From NCBI RefSeq assembly GCF_000382205.1, contig NZ_KB907787.1:845176-909175 (forward strand): DNA of 64,000 nucleotides. Direction: 5' to 3'. A program made the translations under genes and the position numbers. Origin of the DNA: Dyadobacter beijingensis DSM 21582. GTDB taxonomy: Bacteria; Bacteroidota; Bacteroidia; Cytophagales; Spirosomataceae. The notes below the pieces were generated by a model. It saw only the letters and a list, made by a program, of their open reading frames with translations. It was not told the DNA's origin and did no database searches. Each line of letters begins with the position of its first letter. Within the stretch, counting starts at the first letter, position 1. Shown here in pieces: positions 16,838-25,875 of the stretch.

Positions 16838-17437
16838 ATGAAATCTACATCCCCTGTTCCGGAAGATCGCGTGCTTTGGCAGGATTTCCTGGCGGGAGAG
16901 GTTCGTGCATTCGAAAAGCTGATGTCCGACAATTTCCGGCTGCTTTTCCGGTACGGGAGCAAGTTTTCCAAAGACCGCGAGCTCGTAAAGGACAGTATTC
17001 AGGACCTTTTTCTCATACTCTGGGAAAAACGTGCCAACCTCAATCCTGACGCGGCCGTGAAACCCTATCTCATGGCGTCACTGCGGCGGCTCATGCACCG
17101 GCACGCGTCGTCACGCACGTGGGTAGGCAACGAGGCATTGCAGGAGGAAGACGATTATTTCGAAATCGAATTTTCGGTGGAGGAAGAGTACATTGCCCAT
17201 GAGGCCACGGCCGTACGGTCGCAGCAGCTGGAAACGTTGCTGAATGCATTGCCGCGCCGGCAAAAGGAAGTGGTATACCTGAAATTTTTCCAGGAACTGA
17301 GCCGGGAACAAATCGCCGAGGTGATGGCCGTATCGCCGCAAACGGTTTCCAACCTGCTCCAAATCGCGATCCGGCATTTGAAATCGCATTGGAAAGCGGA
17401 ATCTTTTATATTTTTTCTCCTGCATTTTCTATTCTAA
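16838..17437 (+). CDS. ECF-type RNA polymerase sigma factor (SusCD-linked)
   Basis: The product has 199 residues. Sigma region 2 spans about 20-90 ('FEKLMSDNFRLLFRYGSKF', 'SIQDLFLILWEKR') and sigma region 4 about 130-180 ('LLNALPRRQKEVVYLKFFQ', 'SREQIAEVMAVSPQTVSNL'). This is the Bacteroidetes ECF class that works with a FecR anti-sigma factor. The FecR gene begins 116 bp downstream, followed by an STN-bearing SusC, so this factor most likely drives the adjacent SusC/SusD operon when the receptor is loaded. The last residues are unusually hydrophobic ('FIFFLLHFLF'). Confidence 0.93.
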   Translation: MKSTSPVPEDRVLWQDFLAGEVRAFEKLMSDNFRLLFRYGSKFSKDRELVKDSIQDLFLILWEKRANLNPDAAVKPYLMASLRRLMHRHASSRTWVGNEALQEEDDYFEIEFSVEEEYIAHEATAVRSQQLETLLNALPRRQKEVVYLKFFQELSREQIAEVMAVSPQTVSNLLQIAIRHLKSHWKAESFIFFLLHFLF

Positions 17438-17553
17438 CCAGCGGATTATCAGCCACTACCATAGTTTTTATTCTTTTTTGAAGAAAAAGTTTAAAAATTG
17501 TTGGTATCCGGCACCAGGTTTTGTCTATACCTATTCAGACACAATGAACTGGT

Positions 17554-18681
17554 ATGGACCGCTACAACGATTTTGCTGTTGAAGATTTTGTCTGGGACGA
17601 TTTCTTTCGTCAGTGGACACTCTCGCCCACCCCTGAAACCGACGCGCTTTGGGACGATTGGATCGACGCCAATCCAGAAATGCTCGAAAAAGTGGAGCAG
17701 GCCAAGGCCCTTGTGCTCTCGCTGCGCCTGCACGAGCCCGAGATCGGCGACGCGGAGATCAACCAGGTGGTGAAGCAGACCGTCGGGCGCATTACCGCAA
17801 CCGACGAACAGGTCCTCCGCCCCGCCAGCCGGCGCATTCCCGTGTTTTCCATTCCCTGGATGCAGTTCGCCGCATCCATCGCATTCATCATCCTCATGGG
17901 CTGGGCGGTATATTCGGTGATGATCAAAAGTGATGAAAAGCCGCAGCTCGCGCAGCAGGACAGCATGGGCACGCTCAACACGTCATTGACCGAAAAAATC
18001 AATACTACCAATGAAACAATCCAGCTCGCATTGAGCGACGGCAGCCGCATCAGCCTTGCACCGAAAGGACGCATTCGTTACCCCGAGCGGTTCTACGGCG
18101 AGCGGCGCGAGGTGTTTCTGGAAGGGGAGGCGTTTTTCGACATTGCCAAAGATGCCGAGCATCCGTTTTTGGTGTATGCCAATGGATTGGTAACCAAGGT
18201 ATTGGGTACCAGTTTCCGCATTAAGGCCTACGACGGCTCCCGGGAAGTGACGGTGGAAGTGAAGACAGGAAAAGTGGCGGTATTCGCGCAGTCGGACCCG
18301 CATTTGAAAGAAAAAGTCGAAGACAAACAGTTCCAGGGCGTGATCCTGACCCCGAACCAGAAGATCATCTATGCCCGCGACGAGGTGAAAAAAATGGTAA
18401 AAACGCTGGTAGAAAAGCCTGAAATGGTCGTATCCAAAGCGGAAATTCCGCAGTTCGAATTTGAAGACACACCCGCCAGCGACGTGTTCAATACCATCGC
18501 CAAGGCTTACGGGATCGACATTCTGTATGACGAAGCGCTGCTGAAAGACTGCCCGCTCACCGCCATGCTCGATAACCAGACATTGCACGACAAGCTCAAT
18601 ATCATTTGTAAGGCCGTCGAATCCAGCTACGAGATCGTGGACGGCCAGGTGATCATTCACAGCAAAGGATGCCGGAATTAA
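17554..18681 (+). CDS. FecR-family anti-sigma factor
   Basis: The product has 375 residues. The acidic cytoplasmic N-terminal domain (about 1-100) would hold the sigma factor. A single transmembrane helix follows at about 107-128 ('FAASIAFIILMGWAVYSVMI'). The periplasmic FecR domain spans about 150-260 ('LSDGSRISLAPKGRIRYPE', 'VFLEGEAFFDIAKDAEHPF'), and a C-terminal DUF4974-type domain ('TPASDVFNTIAKAYGIDIL') would contact the STN domain of the TonB receptor. The gene lies between the ECF sigma gene and SusC, the standard order for this switch. No truncation is seen. Confidence 0.93.
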   Translation: MDRYNDFAVEDFVWDDFFRQWTLSPTPETDALWDDWIDANPEMLEKVEQAKALVLSLRLHEPEIGDAEINQVVKQTVGRITATDEQVLRPASRRIPVFSIPWMQFAASIAFIILMGWAVYSVMIKSDEKPQLAQQDSMGTLNTSLTEKINTTNETIQLALSDGSRISLAPKGRIRYPERFYGERREVFLEGEAFFDIAKDAEHPFLVYANGLVTKVLGTSFRIKAYDGSREVTVEVKTGKVAVFAQSDPHLKEKVEDKQFQGVILTPNQKIIYARDEVKKMVKTLVEKPEMVVSKAEIPQFEFEDTPASDVFNTIAKAYGIDILYDEALLKDCPLTAMLDNQTLHDKLNIICKAVESSYEIVDGQVIIHSKGCRN

Positions 18682-18746
18682 TCCCAGATAATCACGTAAC
18701 CCTTTAAAATTCAGAATATAAGAAACAGAAAGAATCCCTAAAAGAA

Positions 18747-18821
18747 GAGCCGGCAATGTTCCCGCATCACCGGCTCGGATACCCCTGATTTTGGTTGGTC
18801 GCCATTTATCCTCCCGGGAGG
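18747..18821 (+). other. Palindromes in the FecR-SusC spacer
   Basis: The 191-bp spacer holds a hairpin GAGCCGG (18747-18753) / CCGGCTC (18770-18776) with a 16-nt loop, and a perfect 12-bp palindrome CCTCCCGGGAGG (18810-18821). No T-tract follows either. They could slow read-through from sigma/fecR into the SusC operon or lie near the sigma-controlled promoter. Function is not shown. Confidence 0.4.
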
Positions 18822-18872
18822 GGAGGCAGGGATCGTTTTGCCAAATTTTAATCCTACAAAACAATCAAATCT

Positions 18873-21800
18873 ATGAAAAAACCTTTAAAATACCGTAGGG
18901 TATTACTGTGGACCATGCGAATGACAGCTACTCAACTCATGTTTGCCCTTGTGTTCATAGCGACAGGTTATGCGCGTGAAGGAAGTGCCCAGTCGCTTCT
19001 GAGCCAGAAGGTTTCCGTAACCGCCAATGCCAGCGAAGTCAAGAAGGTGCTGGGGCAGGTGGAAAAGCAGGTCGATGTACGGTTTGTTTTCAGTTCCAAA
19101 CTGATCAAATCGGCGCGGAAAGTAACCGTTTCCATTAAAGAAAAGCCGCTCTACGAAGCCCTCGACCATATCCTCACGCCGCTGGGGCTCGACTATGAAG
19201 TTTCAGGTAAAATTATCATCCTCAGAAGAATAGAAACCGCCACCCCCGATGCGCCGGCGGGGCAAAGCGTCCCTGCGAATGCGCCCAAGCGCGCGGTATC
19301 GGGTAAGGTGCTCGACGGCGAATCCAACACCGGTCTACCCGGCGTGAGCATTGTGCTGAAAGGGACGCAAACCGGGACTACCACCAACACGGACGGCGGT
19401 TTCCAGCTCGAAATCCCCGAGACAAGCGCCCCGAATTCCGTGCTGGTGTTCAGTTTTGTCGGGTACAAATCGCAGGAAATCGTGCTGGGCAGCCAGACTG
19501 AACTTACTGTAAGCATGGTGCTGGAAGACAAGTCCTTGCAGGAGATCGTCGTGATCGGTTACGGTCAGATCAAGAAAAGCGACCTTACGGGTTCGGTGTC
19601 GTCCATTAAATCGAGCGAATTGAATGCCTACCCGGCCACCAACCTCGTGCAATCCCTCGCGGGGCGCGCGGCGGGTGTGTACGTATCGCAGAACACCGGT
19701 GCGCCCGGCAGCCCGATCAGCGTGCGCGTGCGGGGTACCAACTCCATCCAGGGCAGCAACGAGCCGCTTTACGTGGTCGATGGTTTTCCCTATTCCGGTA
19801 ACCCTACCTTGCTCAACAATGCGGATATCGAATCCATTGAAGTGCTTAAAGATGCTTCCGCAACGGCCATTTACGGTTCGCGGGGGGCGAATGGCGTGGT
19901 TTTGATCAGTACTAAAAAAGGGAAAGCAGGCCGGGTAAGCGTGGATTATGACGGCTATTACGGCGTGCAAACCGTCCGCAAGAAGCTGGACCTGATGAAT
20001 GCGACCGAATATGCCAATTTCTACAACGAACAGGCGGCCAACGACGGCCTCGCCCCGCATTTTACCGCCGACCAGATCGCCGGCTTCGGGAAAGGTACCG
20101 ACTGGCAGGACCTCGTGTTCCAGAAAGCGCCCGTCCAGAACCATGCATTGACGGTGAGCGGAGGTAATGAAAAGACCCGTTTCTCCGTGGCAGCGAGCAA
20201 TTTCAGCCAGGACGGCATTATCATCGGCAGCGACTACGTGCGGAATGCATTGCGCATTAATCTCAGCTCGGATATCGGCAAGAAATTTAAATTCGACCTC
20301 AGCTCCATGCTCAGCCGCATCGACTCCGACCGCAAGAATTCGGAAAAAGGAAACCGCGGCGGTACGCTCATGTCGGCCATGCTTTCGGGCTACCCGACCA
20401 TCGCGGCCACACTTCCCGACGGCAGCTACTCCCGCCTTGCCGAATCCTATGCGTGGGGTTCGAACGTGATTACCAACCCGTTGAACTTCCTGTACCAGTT
20501 CTCGGACGTTATCCGCTCCAACAAGGTACTCACCAACGGCGCCATAACCTACGAGCCCATTAAAGGACTGACGATCAAAACCCTGGCCGGTATCGAAAGC
20601 ACCGACGACCGCACGGACACTTACACGACGACGAAATTTGTCAATTCCAAAGGATCGGCGACCGTCGGTACGCAGCGGGTAACAAGCCTTTTGAGCGAAA
20701 ATACCGTGAGCTACATCAGGGATTTCGGCAAGCACAGCGTGTCCGCAGTAGCCGGGTTTACTTACCAGGATTACACCACCACTTCGCTCAGTGCCTCCGG
20801 AAGCGGTTTTATCAGCGATAACCAGGAAACCTACGACATTGGCGCCGCCGCCACGCAGGGCGTACCGAGCACTTCCTATTCCAAATGGTCGCTGCTTTCC
20901 TACCTTGCCCGTGTCAATTACACATTCAATAGCAAAATCCTCGCAACGGCCAGCTTCAGGGCTGATGGCTCGTCGCGGTACAGCGAAGGGCAGAAATGGG
21001 GCTTTTTCCCTTCCGGCGCGTTGGCCTGGCGGATGTCCGAGGAAGAATTTATCAAAAACATCCCCTTTGTTTCCGACCTGAAACTGCGGGTAGGGTATGG
21101 TGAAACGGGCAACACGTCCATTAATCCCTACTTCACATTGAACCAGCTCGCATCGGGCCAGGTGGTGTTCGGAGATGCATTCATGACGTCGTATGCGCCG
21201 GGTACCCGCCTGGCGGGCTCGCTGCGCTGGGAGACCACCGCGCAGACCGACTTCGGGATCGACCTCGGCCTGTGGAACAACCGCGTGAACCTTTCTGCTG
21301 ATTATTATATCAAAAACACCCGCGATTTGTTGAATAACGTATCGCTGCCGTCGTCGCTCGGATACACGTATACCATTCAGAACATCGGCAAGATCCAGAA
21401 CAAAGGTTTCGAACTGGCGGTGAATGCAGCCGTGCTGGAAGGGGATTTCAAATGGAACTTGTCGACGAACCTGTCCATCAACCGCAACAAAGTCGTGAAG
21501 CTGTACGGCGGCAACGACATCCTGGGAGGTACCATCGGCGCGGCGGTGAATGATAATGTCAATATCCTCCGTGAAGGTTATCCGCTGGGCTCATTTTATG
21601 GTTATGTGGAAAAAGGATATGACGACAAAGGTTTGATCGCCTATGAGGACTTCAACGGCAACGGCAGCCGCGACGCGGGCGACAAGCAGATTATCGGTAA
21701 TCCCAATCCCAAGTTTACCTACGGCCTGAACTCGAACATGTCGTTCAAAAACTTCGAACTCACGTTCTTCATCCAGGGCTCGCAGGGTAACGATATTTTC

Positions 21801-22208
21801 AACCTCAGCGCGCAAGGCCAGGGCTACGACTACGGCCAGGCGCTGAATATGCCGCGCGAAGTGTACCTCGACCACTGGACACCGACCAATACCAATGCCA
21901 AATACCCGATCATCAAAACTTCCTCGCAGGCGCAAATGTCGAACCGCTTCGTCGAAGACGGCTCTTACCTCCGGTTTAAAAACATCCAGCTGAGCTACAA
22001 CCTGCCGGTGGCGAAATTGCATATCAAATGGATGAAATACGGCCAGTTGTACGTCAGCGGCCAGAACCTGATCACGCTCACCAAGTATTCGTGGTACGAT
22101 CCCGAGGTGAACTCCTACGGAAGCGGCAACTCCATCGTGCAGGGCGTGGACCACTATGTGTACCCGGTGGCCAAAACCACTACGGTAGGGCTTAGGATAG
22201 GTTTTTAA
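18873..22208 (+). CDS. SusC/RagA-family TonB-dependent receptor with N-terminal STN domain
   Basis: The product has 1111 residues. A long signal peptide (ending near 'REGSAQ') is followed by a secretin/TonB short N-terminal (STN) domain ('SEVKKVLGQVEKQVDVRFVF', about 45-112). A carboxypeptidase-regulatory-like domain follows ('VSGKVLDGESNTGLPGVSI', about 143-230), then the SusC marker 'LQEIVVIGYG', a plug ('PLYVVDGFPYSG', 'SIEVLKDASATAIYGSRGAN') and a 22-strand-type beta-barrel ending in an aromatic 'GLRIGF'. The protein imports glycans through the outer membrane with its SusD lid. The STN domain indicates a second role in signalling to the FecR protein encoded just upstream. SusD follows after 37 bp. 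Confidence 0.96.
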   Translation: MKKPLKYRRVLLWTMRMTATQLMFALVFIATGYAREGSAQSLLSQKVSVTANASEVKKVLGQVEKQVDVRFVFSSKLIKSARKVTVSIKEKPLYEALDHILTPLGLDYEVSGKIIILRRIETATPDAPAGQSVPANAPKRAVSGKVLDGESNTGLPGVSIVLKGTQTGTTTNTDGGFQLEIPETSAPNSVLVFSFVGYKSQEIVLGSQTELTVSMVLEDKSLQEIVVIGYGQIKKSDLTGSVSSIKSSELNAYPATNLVQSLAGRAAGVYVSQNTGAPGSPISVRVRGTNSIQGSNEPLYVVDGFPYSGNPTLLNNADIESIEVLKDASATAIYGSRGANGVVLISTKKGKAGRVSVDYDGYYGVQTVRKKLDLMNATEYANFYNEQAANDGLAPHFTADQIAGFGKGTDWQDLVFQKAPVQNHALTVSGGNEKTRFSVAASNFSQDGIIIGSDYVRNALRINLSSDIGKKFKFDLSSMLSRIDSDRKNSEKGNRGGTLMSAMLSGYPTIAATLPDGSYSRLAESYAWGSNVITNPLNFLYQFSDVIRSNKVLTNGAITYEPIKGLTIKTLAGIESTDDRTDTYTTTKFVNSKGSATVGTQRVTSLLSENTVSYIRDFGKHSVSAVAGFTYQDYTTTSLSASGSGFISDNQETYDIGAAATQGVPSTSYSKWSLLSYLARVNYTFNSKILATASFRADGSSRYSEGQKWGFFPSGALAWRMSEEEFIKNIPFVSDLKLRVGYGETGNTSINPYFTLNQLASGQVVFGDAFMTSYAPGTRLAGSLRWETTAQTDFGIDLGLWNNRVNLSADYYIKNTRDLLNNVSLPSSLGYTYTIQNIGKIQNKGFELAVNAAVLEGDFKWNLSTNLSINRNKVVKLYGGNDILGGTIGAAVNDNVNILREGYPLGSFYGYVEKGYDDKGLIAYEDFNGNGSRDAGDKQIIGNPNPKFTYGLNSNMSFKNFELTFFIQGSQGNDIFNLSAQGQGYDYGQALNMPREVYLDHWTPTNTNAKYPIIKTSSQAQMSNRFVEDGSYLRFKNIQLSYNLPVAKLHIKWMKYGQLYVSGQNLITLTKYSWYDPEVNSYGSGNSIVQGVDHYVYPVAKTTTVGLRIGF

Positions 22209-22245
22209 GGTCAGATTTTACAACCGGTTTAAAGAAATGATTGAT

Positions 22246-23685
22246 ATGAAAAAGATATTCACCAGTTTGTTTTTGGCGGCGGTTTGCATGGGCTGTTCCG
22301 ATATTTTGGAAGAAAAACCCAAGTCGCTGGCGTCCGAAAATTTTTACAATACCGCAGCGGAAGCCAAAGCGGCCGTGAATGCGATCTACGGCCCGATGCG
22401 CACCGACGCCGCGCTTTCCACCAACTACCCGGCCCAGCTGGAAGGCCTTGCCGACTACGGCAATTCACGCGGAACGCAAACGCCCGTGAGCTTGTACCAG
22501 GGCCTCGATAATACCAATATCAACCGCGTGGCGACGATCTGGGACAATTTTTACCAATCTATCCGCAATGCCAACCTCGTGATCGCCAACGTGCCGAAAG
22601 GAACGAGCATGACCGACGCCGAGAAGACCGCATTCGTCGCCGAGGCCAAATATATGCGGGCGCTGACCTACTTCGCGCTCGTACGTAACTGGGCAGGCGT
22701 GCCCCTGCGCACGGAGGAGAACATGACGGTGGCCGACATACCGAGATCGAGCGTGGATGACGTGTACAAACTCATCGTCGCCGATGCATTGGTGGCCGAA
22801 GCGGGGCTGCCGGACAATCCTGCGGAAATAGGCCGGCCTACCAAATGGGCCGCCAAAACGCTGCTGTCGGAAGTGAATTTGTATCTCGAAAAATGGGAGG
22901 ATTCGCGTGCGAAAGCGAAGGAAGTGATCGATTCGAAAAAGTATGCGCTGGTAGCGGTGACGGTTTCGGAAGATTTTCAGAAGATCTACGGACCCGAGGT
23001 CGTGAATACGCCGGAGGAGATATTCTATTTCAAATACAACCGCCAGCAGGGCTTCGGGCTCGTGAGTTATGCGCACCGCAAGATCGGGCAGTACAATTAT
23101 TACGGCCCCGGCGGCGTGTACGCGCAGTACACCGACTCCGTTTCCAATTCGGTCATTAAGAACTGGGATTTCAAGGATCTGCGTAAAAACCACATCTTTT
23201 ATAATGTGGACATCGGCCTGGGCAAGACTTCGCTGCTATACCGCAAATACCGCGACCCGCTGGCGACCGGTGGTGCGGGCAACGATTACCCATGGTACCG
23301 CTACGCCGACCTGCTCCTTTTCCACGCCGAAGCCGATGCCCGCGCGAATGGAAAACCCACCGCCGACGGTCTCGAAAGCCTGAACAAGGTGCACCGCCGT
23401 GCTTACGGCAAACCGGCCGAAGCCGCATCGACCGTCGATTTCAAACTGGCTGATTTCGCGACGCTGCAATCGTTCATCGACAAGGTGGTACAGGAGCGGG
23501 GGTACGAAACGATGTATGAAGGCAAACGCTGGAACGATCTGAAACGCCTCGGGATAGCCAAGCAGCGCATTCTCGAAGTAAAGAATATCGTAGTGGCCGA
23601 AAAGCACATGCTCTGGCCGATCCCGAACTCGGAGATTTTGTATAACAAAGCCATCACCGCCAAGGACCAGAATCCCGGATATTGA
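22246..23685 (+). CDS. SusD/RagB-family glycan-binding lipoprotein
   Basis: The product has 479 residues from the ATG at 22246, giving 'MKKIFTSLFLAAVCMGCSD' with lipobox Cys17; an in-frame ATG nine bases earlier (22237) would add only MID. The N-terminal half is typical ('ENFYNTAAEAKAAVNAIYG', 'AEAKYMRALTYFALVRNWA'), as is the C-terminal part ('WYRYADLLLFHAEADARAN', 'YETMYEGKRWNDLKR', closing 'LWPIPNSEI'). It acts as the surface lid of the SusC transporter immediately upstream (37-bp spacer). The FAD oxidoreductase gene starts 24 bp after its stop, so the operon continues. Ligand unknown. Confidence 0.95.
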   Translation: MKKIFTSLFLAAVCMGCSDILEEKPKSLASENFYNTAAEAKAAVNAIYGPMRTDAALSTNYPAQLEGLADYGNSRGTQTPVSLYQGLDNTNINRVATIWDNFYQSIRNANLVIANVPKGTSMTDAEKTAFVAEAKYMRALTYFALVRNWAGVPLRTEENMTVADIPRSSVDDVYKLIVADALVAEAGLPDNPAEIGRPTKWAAKTLLSEVNLYLEKWEDSRAKAKEVIDSKKYALVAVTVSEDFQKIYGPEVVNTPEEIFYFKYNRQQGFGLVSYAHRKIGQYNYYGPGGVYAQYTDSVSNSVIKNWDFKDLRKNHIFYNVDIGLGKTSLLYRKYRDPLATGGAGNDYPWYRYADLLLFHAEADARANGKPTADGLESLNKVHRRAYGKPAEAASTVDFKLADFATLQSFIDKVVQERGYETMYEGKRWNDLKRLGIAKQRILEVKNIVVAEKHMLWPIPNSEILYNKAITAKDQNPGY

Positions 23686-23709
23686 TTTCAGAACTAAGAG
23701 GTATTTGAT

Positions 23710-25776
23710 ATGCTCAGAAAAAAGATAGTATTAGCGCAGTTCGCCTGCATGCTCGCATTCATGCTGTCCGGGTTCCGTTTGTCGGAGCCACGACAAGCGG
23801 AACGACGGAATGCCGGTGCGGATTCCGGGCAAATTCAGGCACAGCAGGCGGATGTATGCGTGTACGGCGGCACAGCGGCTGGCGTGATCGCAGCCTACAC
23901 GGCCAAAAAAATGGGTAAAACCGTCGTCCTCATCGAACCGGGCGGGCATTTGGGCGGGATGACGTCCGGCGGGCTCGGCTACACCGATATCGGCAACAAA
24001 TATGCCATTACGGGCCTCTCGCGTGACTTTTACCGCCGCATCGGAAAGCACTACGGCAAGTTCGAGCAATGGACATTCGAGCCGGGCGTTGCGAAAAGTA
24101 CCTTACAGCAATACCTCGACGAAGCGGGTATCAAGGTTATTTACCAAAGCAGGATTATCAGCGCCAAAAAGTCCGGCGCCGCCATCCAGTCCATCGTTTT
24201 GGAAAACAGCCAGAAACCCAATGCCCAAACCAATCAGACCATTACCGCCAGAATGTACATCGATTGCAGCTATGAGGGCGACCTGATGGCGAAAGCGGGT
24301 GTATCCTACACGGTAGGGCGGGAGGCCAACAGCCAGTATAACGAAACGATCGACGGCGTGCAACTCATGCACGGCCACCAGCTGCCCGACGGTATTGATC
24401 CCTACAAAACCGAAGGAAAACCGGAGAGCGGACTGCTATGGGGCGTTTCACCGGCCAAACTGGAACCGAACGGCACGGGCGACAAAAAAGTGCAGGCCTA
24501 CAATTACCGCATTTGCCTCACGTCCGATCCGGCCAACAGGGTGCCCATTACCCAGCCGGCCGGCTACGATCCCGCTCGCTATGACCTGCTCGCCCGCCTC
24601 ATTGCAAAGCAGCCGCAGCGCAAAACGCTGAACGACTACTTCATATGGAGCAAAATGCCGAATAATAAAACGGATATCAACAACCGCAACGGCTTCTCCA
24701 CAGACATGATCGGTATGAACCACGATTATCCTGACGCCGATTACAAACAGCGTGCGGAGATCATCAAGGCCCATGAAACGTATACCAAAGGACTGCTCTA
24801 CTTCTTCGGCCACGATCCCCGTGTGCCTGCGGAGCTGCGCGAGGCTATGCTGCAATGGGGGTATCCCAAAGACGAATACGTGGAAACCGGCAACTGGTCG
24901 CCGCAACTGTACATCCGCGAGGCGAGAAGAATGGTCGGAAGCTACGTGATGACCCAGGCGCATTGCGAGTTGAAGGAAGTGGTGAAGGACGGCGTGGGCA
25001 TGGCGGCTTACCAGATGGATTCGCATAATATCCAGCGCATTGTCGTGAACGGCATGGCGAAAAACGAGGGTAATGTAGAGGTAAGCGCTTCCGGGCCTTA
25101 TCCGATCGCTTACCGCTCGCTGGTGCCGCAGGAAAAGGAATGTACGAACCTGCTCGTGCCGGTCTGCCTCTCGGCCACGCACATCGCCTACGGGTCTATC
25201 CGCATGGAACCGGTGTTCATGGTACTGGCGCAGTCGTCGGCGGTGGCGGCGGTGATGGCGATCGATTCGAAGAAAAGTGTGCAGCAGGTCGATATCGCCC
25301 GATTACAGGCCAGGCTCAAAAACGACCCGCTCGTGAACGGCAAAACGCCTGAAATTCTCGTCGACAACGAGGATAGCAATGTTTCCATTAAAGGAAACTG
25401 GCAGCCGATCAAAAAGGGCGGCTATGGCCCGTCGTTCCTTGCATCTTCTGAAAACGATCAGACGGGCGGCTCGGTCACTTTCACGCCTGAGATCGCCGCT
25501 CCCGGCGCTTACCACATCTATGTGTATTTCCCAAAAGTGGCGAAGCCTGCCTCGGAGATTAAACTCTCGGTAAAAACCGGGAATGAGGTCAAGGCCATTT
25601 CGGTACTCGAAAAGGACATTGTCGTGGAAGGGCAGACCTCCGGTGAATGGTACAATGCGGGCAAATTCAATTTACCCAAAGGCAATGCCTCTTCGGTGAA
25701 TATCTCGTCGGAAGGGGCCTCGGGCGCAGTCGCCGCCGATGCGGTGCTGTTCGTGCCCGCTCGAAATAGTAACTAA
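23710..25776 (+). CDS. Secreted FAD-dependent oxidoreductase with C-terminal carbohydrate-binding-like domain
   Basis: The product has 688 residues with an N-terminal signal region. The FAD-binding Rossmann fold opens at about residue 45 with 'ADVCVYGGTAAGVIAAYTAK' (glycine-rich loop) and 'MGKTVVLIEPGGHLGG', the 'FAD-dependent oxidoreductase' family (Pfam FAD_oxidored type). 'IDCSYEGDLMAKAGVSY' is another hallmark. From about residue 555 a separate beta-sandwich follows ('DNEDSNVSIKGNW' to 'AVAADAVLFVP'), resembling the golvesin/xanthan-lyase CBM-like C-terminal domain. It is encoded 24 bp after SusD and presumably oxidises the imported or surface-bound glycan; the substrate is unknown. The next gene encodes a related enzyme that lacks this extra domain. 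Confidence 0.88.
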   Translation: MLRKKIVLAQFACMLAFMLSGFRLSEPRQAERRNAGADSGQIQAQQADVCVYGGTAAGVIAAYTAKKMGKTVVLIEPGGHLGGMTSGGLGYTDIGNKYAITGLSRDFYRRIGKHYGKFEQWTFEPGVAKSTLQQYLDEAGIKVIYQSRIISAKKSGAAIQSIVLENSQKPNAQTNQTITARMYIDCSYEGDLMAKAGVSYTVGREANSQYNETIDGVQLMHGHQLPDGIDPYKTEGKPESGLLWGVSPAKLEPNGTGDKKVQAYNYRICLTSDPANRVPITQPAGYDPARYDLLARLIAKQPQRKTLNDYFIWSKMPNNKTDINNRNGFSTDMIGMNHDYPDADYKQRAEIIKAHETYTKGLLYFFGHDPRVPAELREAMLQWGYPKDEYVETGNWSPQLYIREARRMVGSYVMTQAHCELKEVVKDGVGMAAYQMDSHNIQRIVVNGMAKNEGNVEVSASGPYPIAYRSLVPQEKECTNLLVPVCLSATHIAYGSIRMEPVFMVLAQSSAVAAVMAIDSKKSVQQVDIARLQARLKNDPLVNGKTPEILVDNEDSNVSIKGNWQPIKKGGYGPSFLASSENDQTGGSVTFTPEIAAPGAYHIYVYFPKVAKPASEIKLSVKTGNEVKAISVLEKDIVVEGQTSGEWYNAGKFNLPKGNASSVNISSEGASGAVAADAVLFVPARNSN

Positions 25777-25846
25777 GCGACCGGCGGTCGGCGGTCGGCG
25801 GTCAGCGGTCCGCGGTCCGCGGTCAGCGGCCAGCGGTCGGCGGTCA
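25777..25846 (+). repeat. Heptamer array (GCGGTCR) x10 between the twin FAD-enzyme genes
   Basis: Starting at the first base after the stop codon, ten consecutive 7-bp units follow in perfect phase: GCGACCG, GCGGTCG, GCGGTCG, GCGGTCA, GCGGTCC, GCGGTCC, GCGGTCA, GCGGCCA, GCGGTCG, GCGGTCA. The array ends 29 bp before the next ATG. A second, shorter array of the same unit lies at 53009-53043. Confidence 0.9.
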
Positions 25847-25875
25847 GCATTTCAAAATCTCAACTCAAAACATTC

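Noticed and set aside
25777..25846. CRISPR-like array
   Set aside because: Units of 7 bp are contiguous with no spacers, and no cas gene is present; it is a simple tandem array. The same applies to the arrays at 29494 and 62081.
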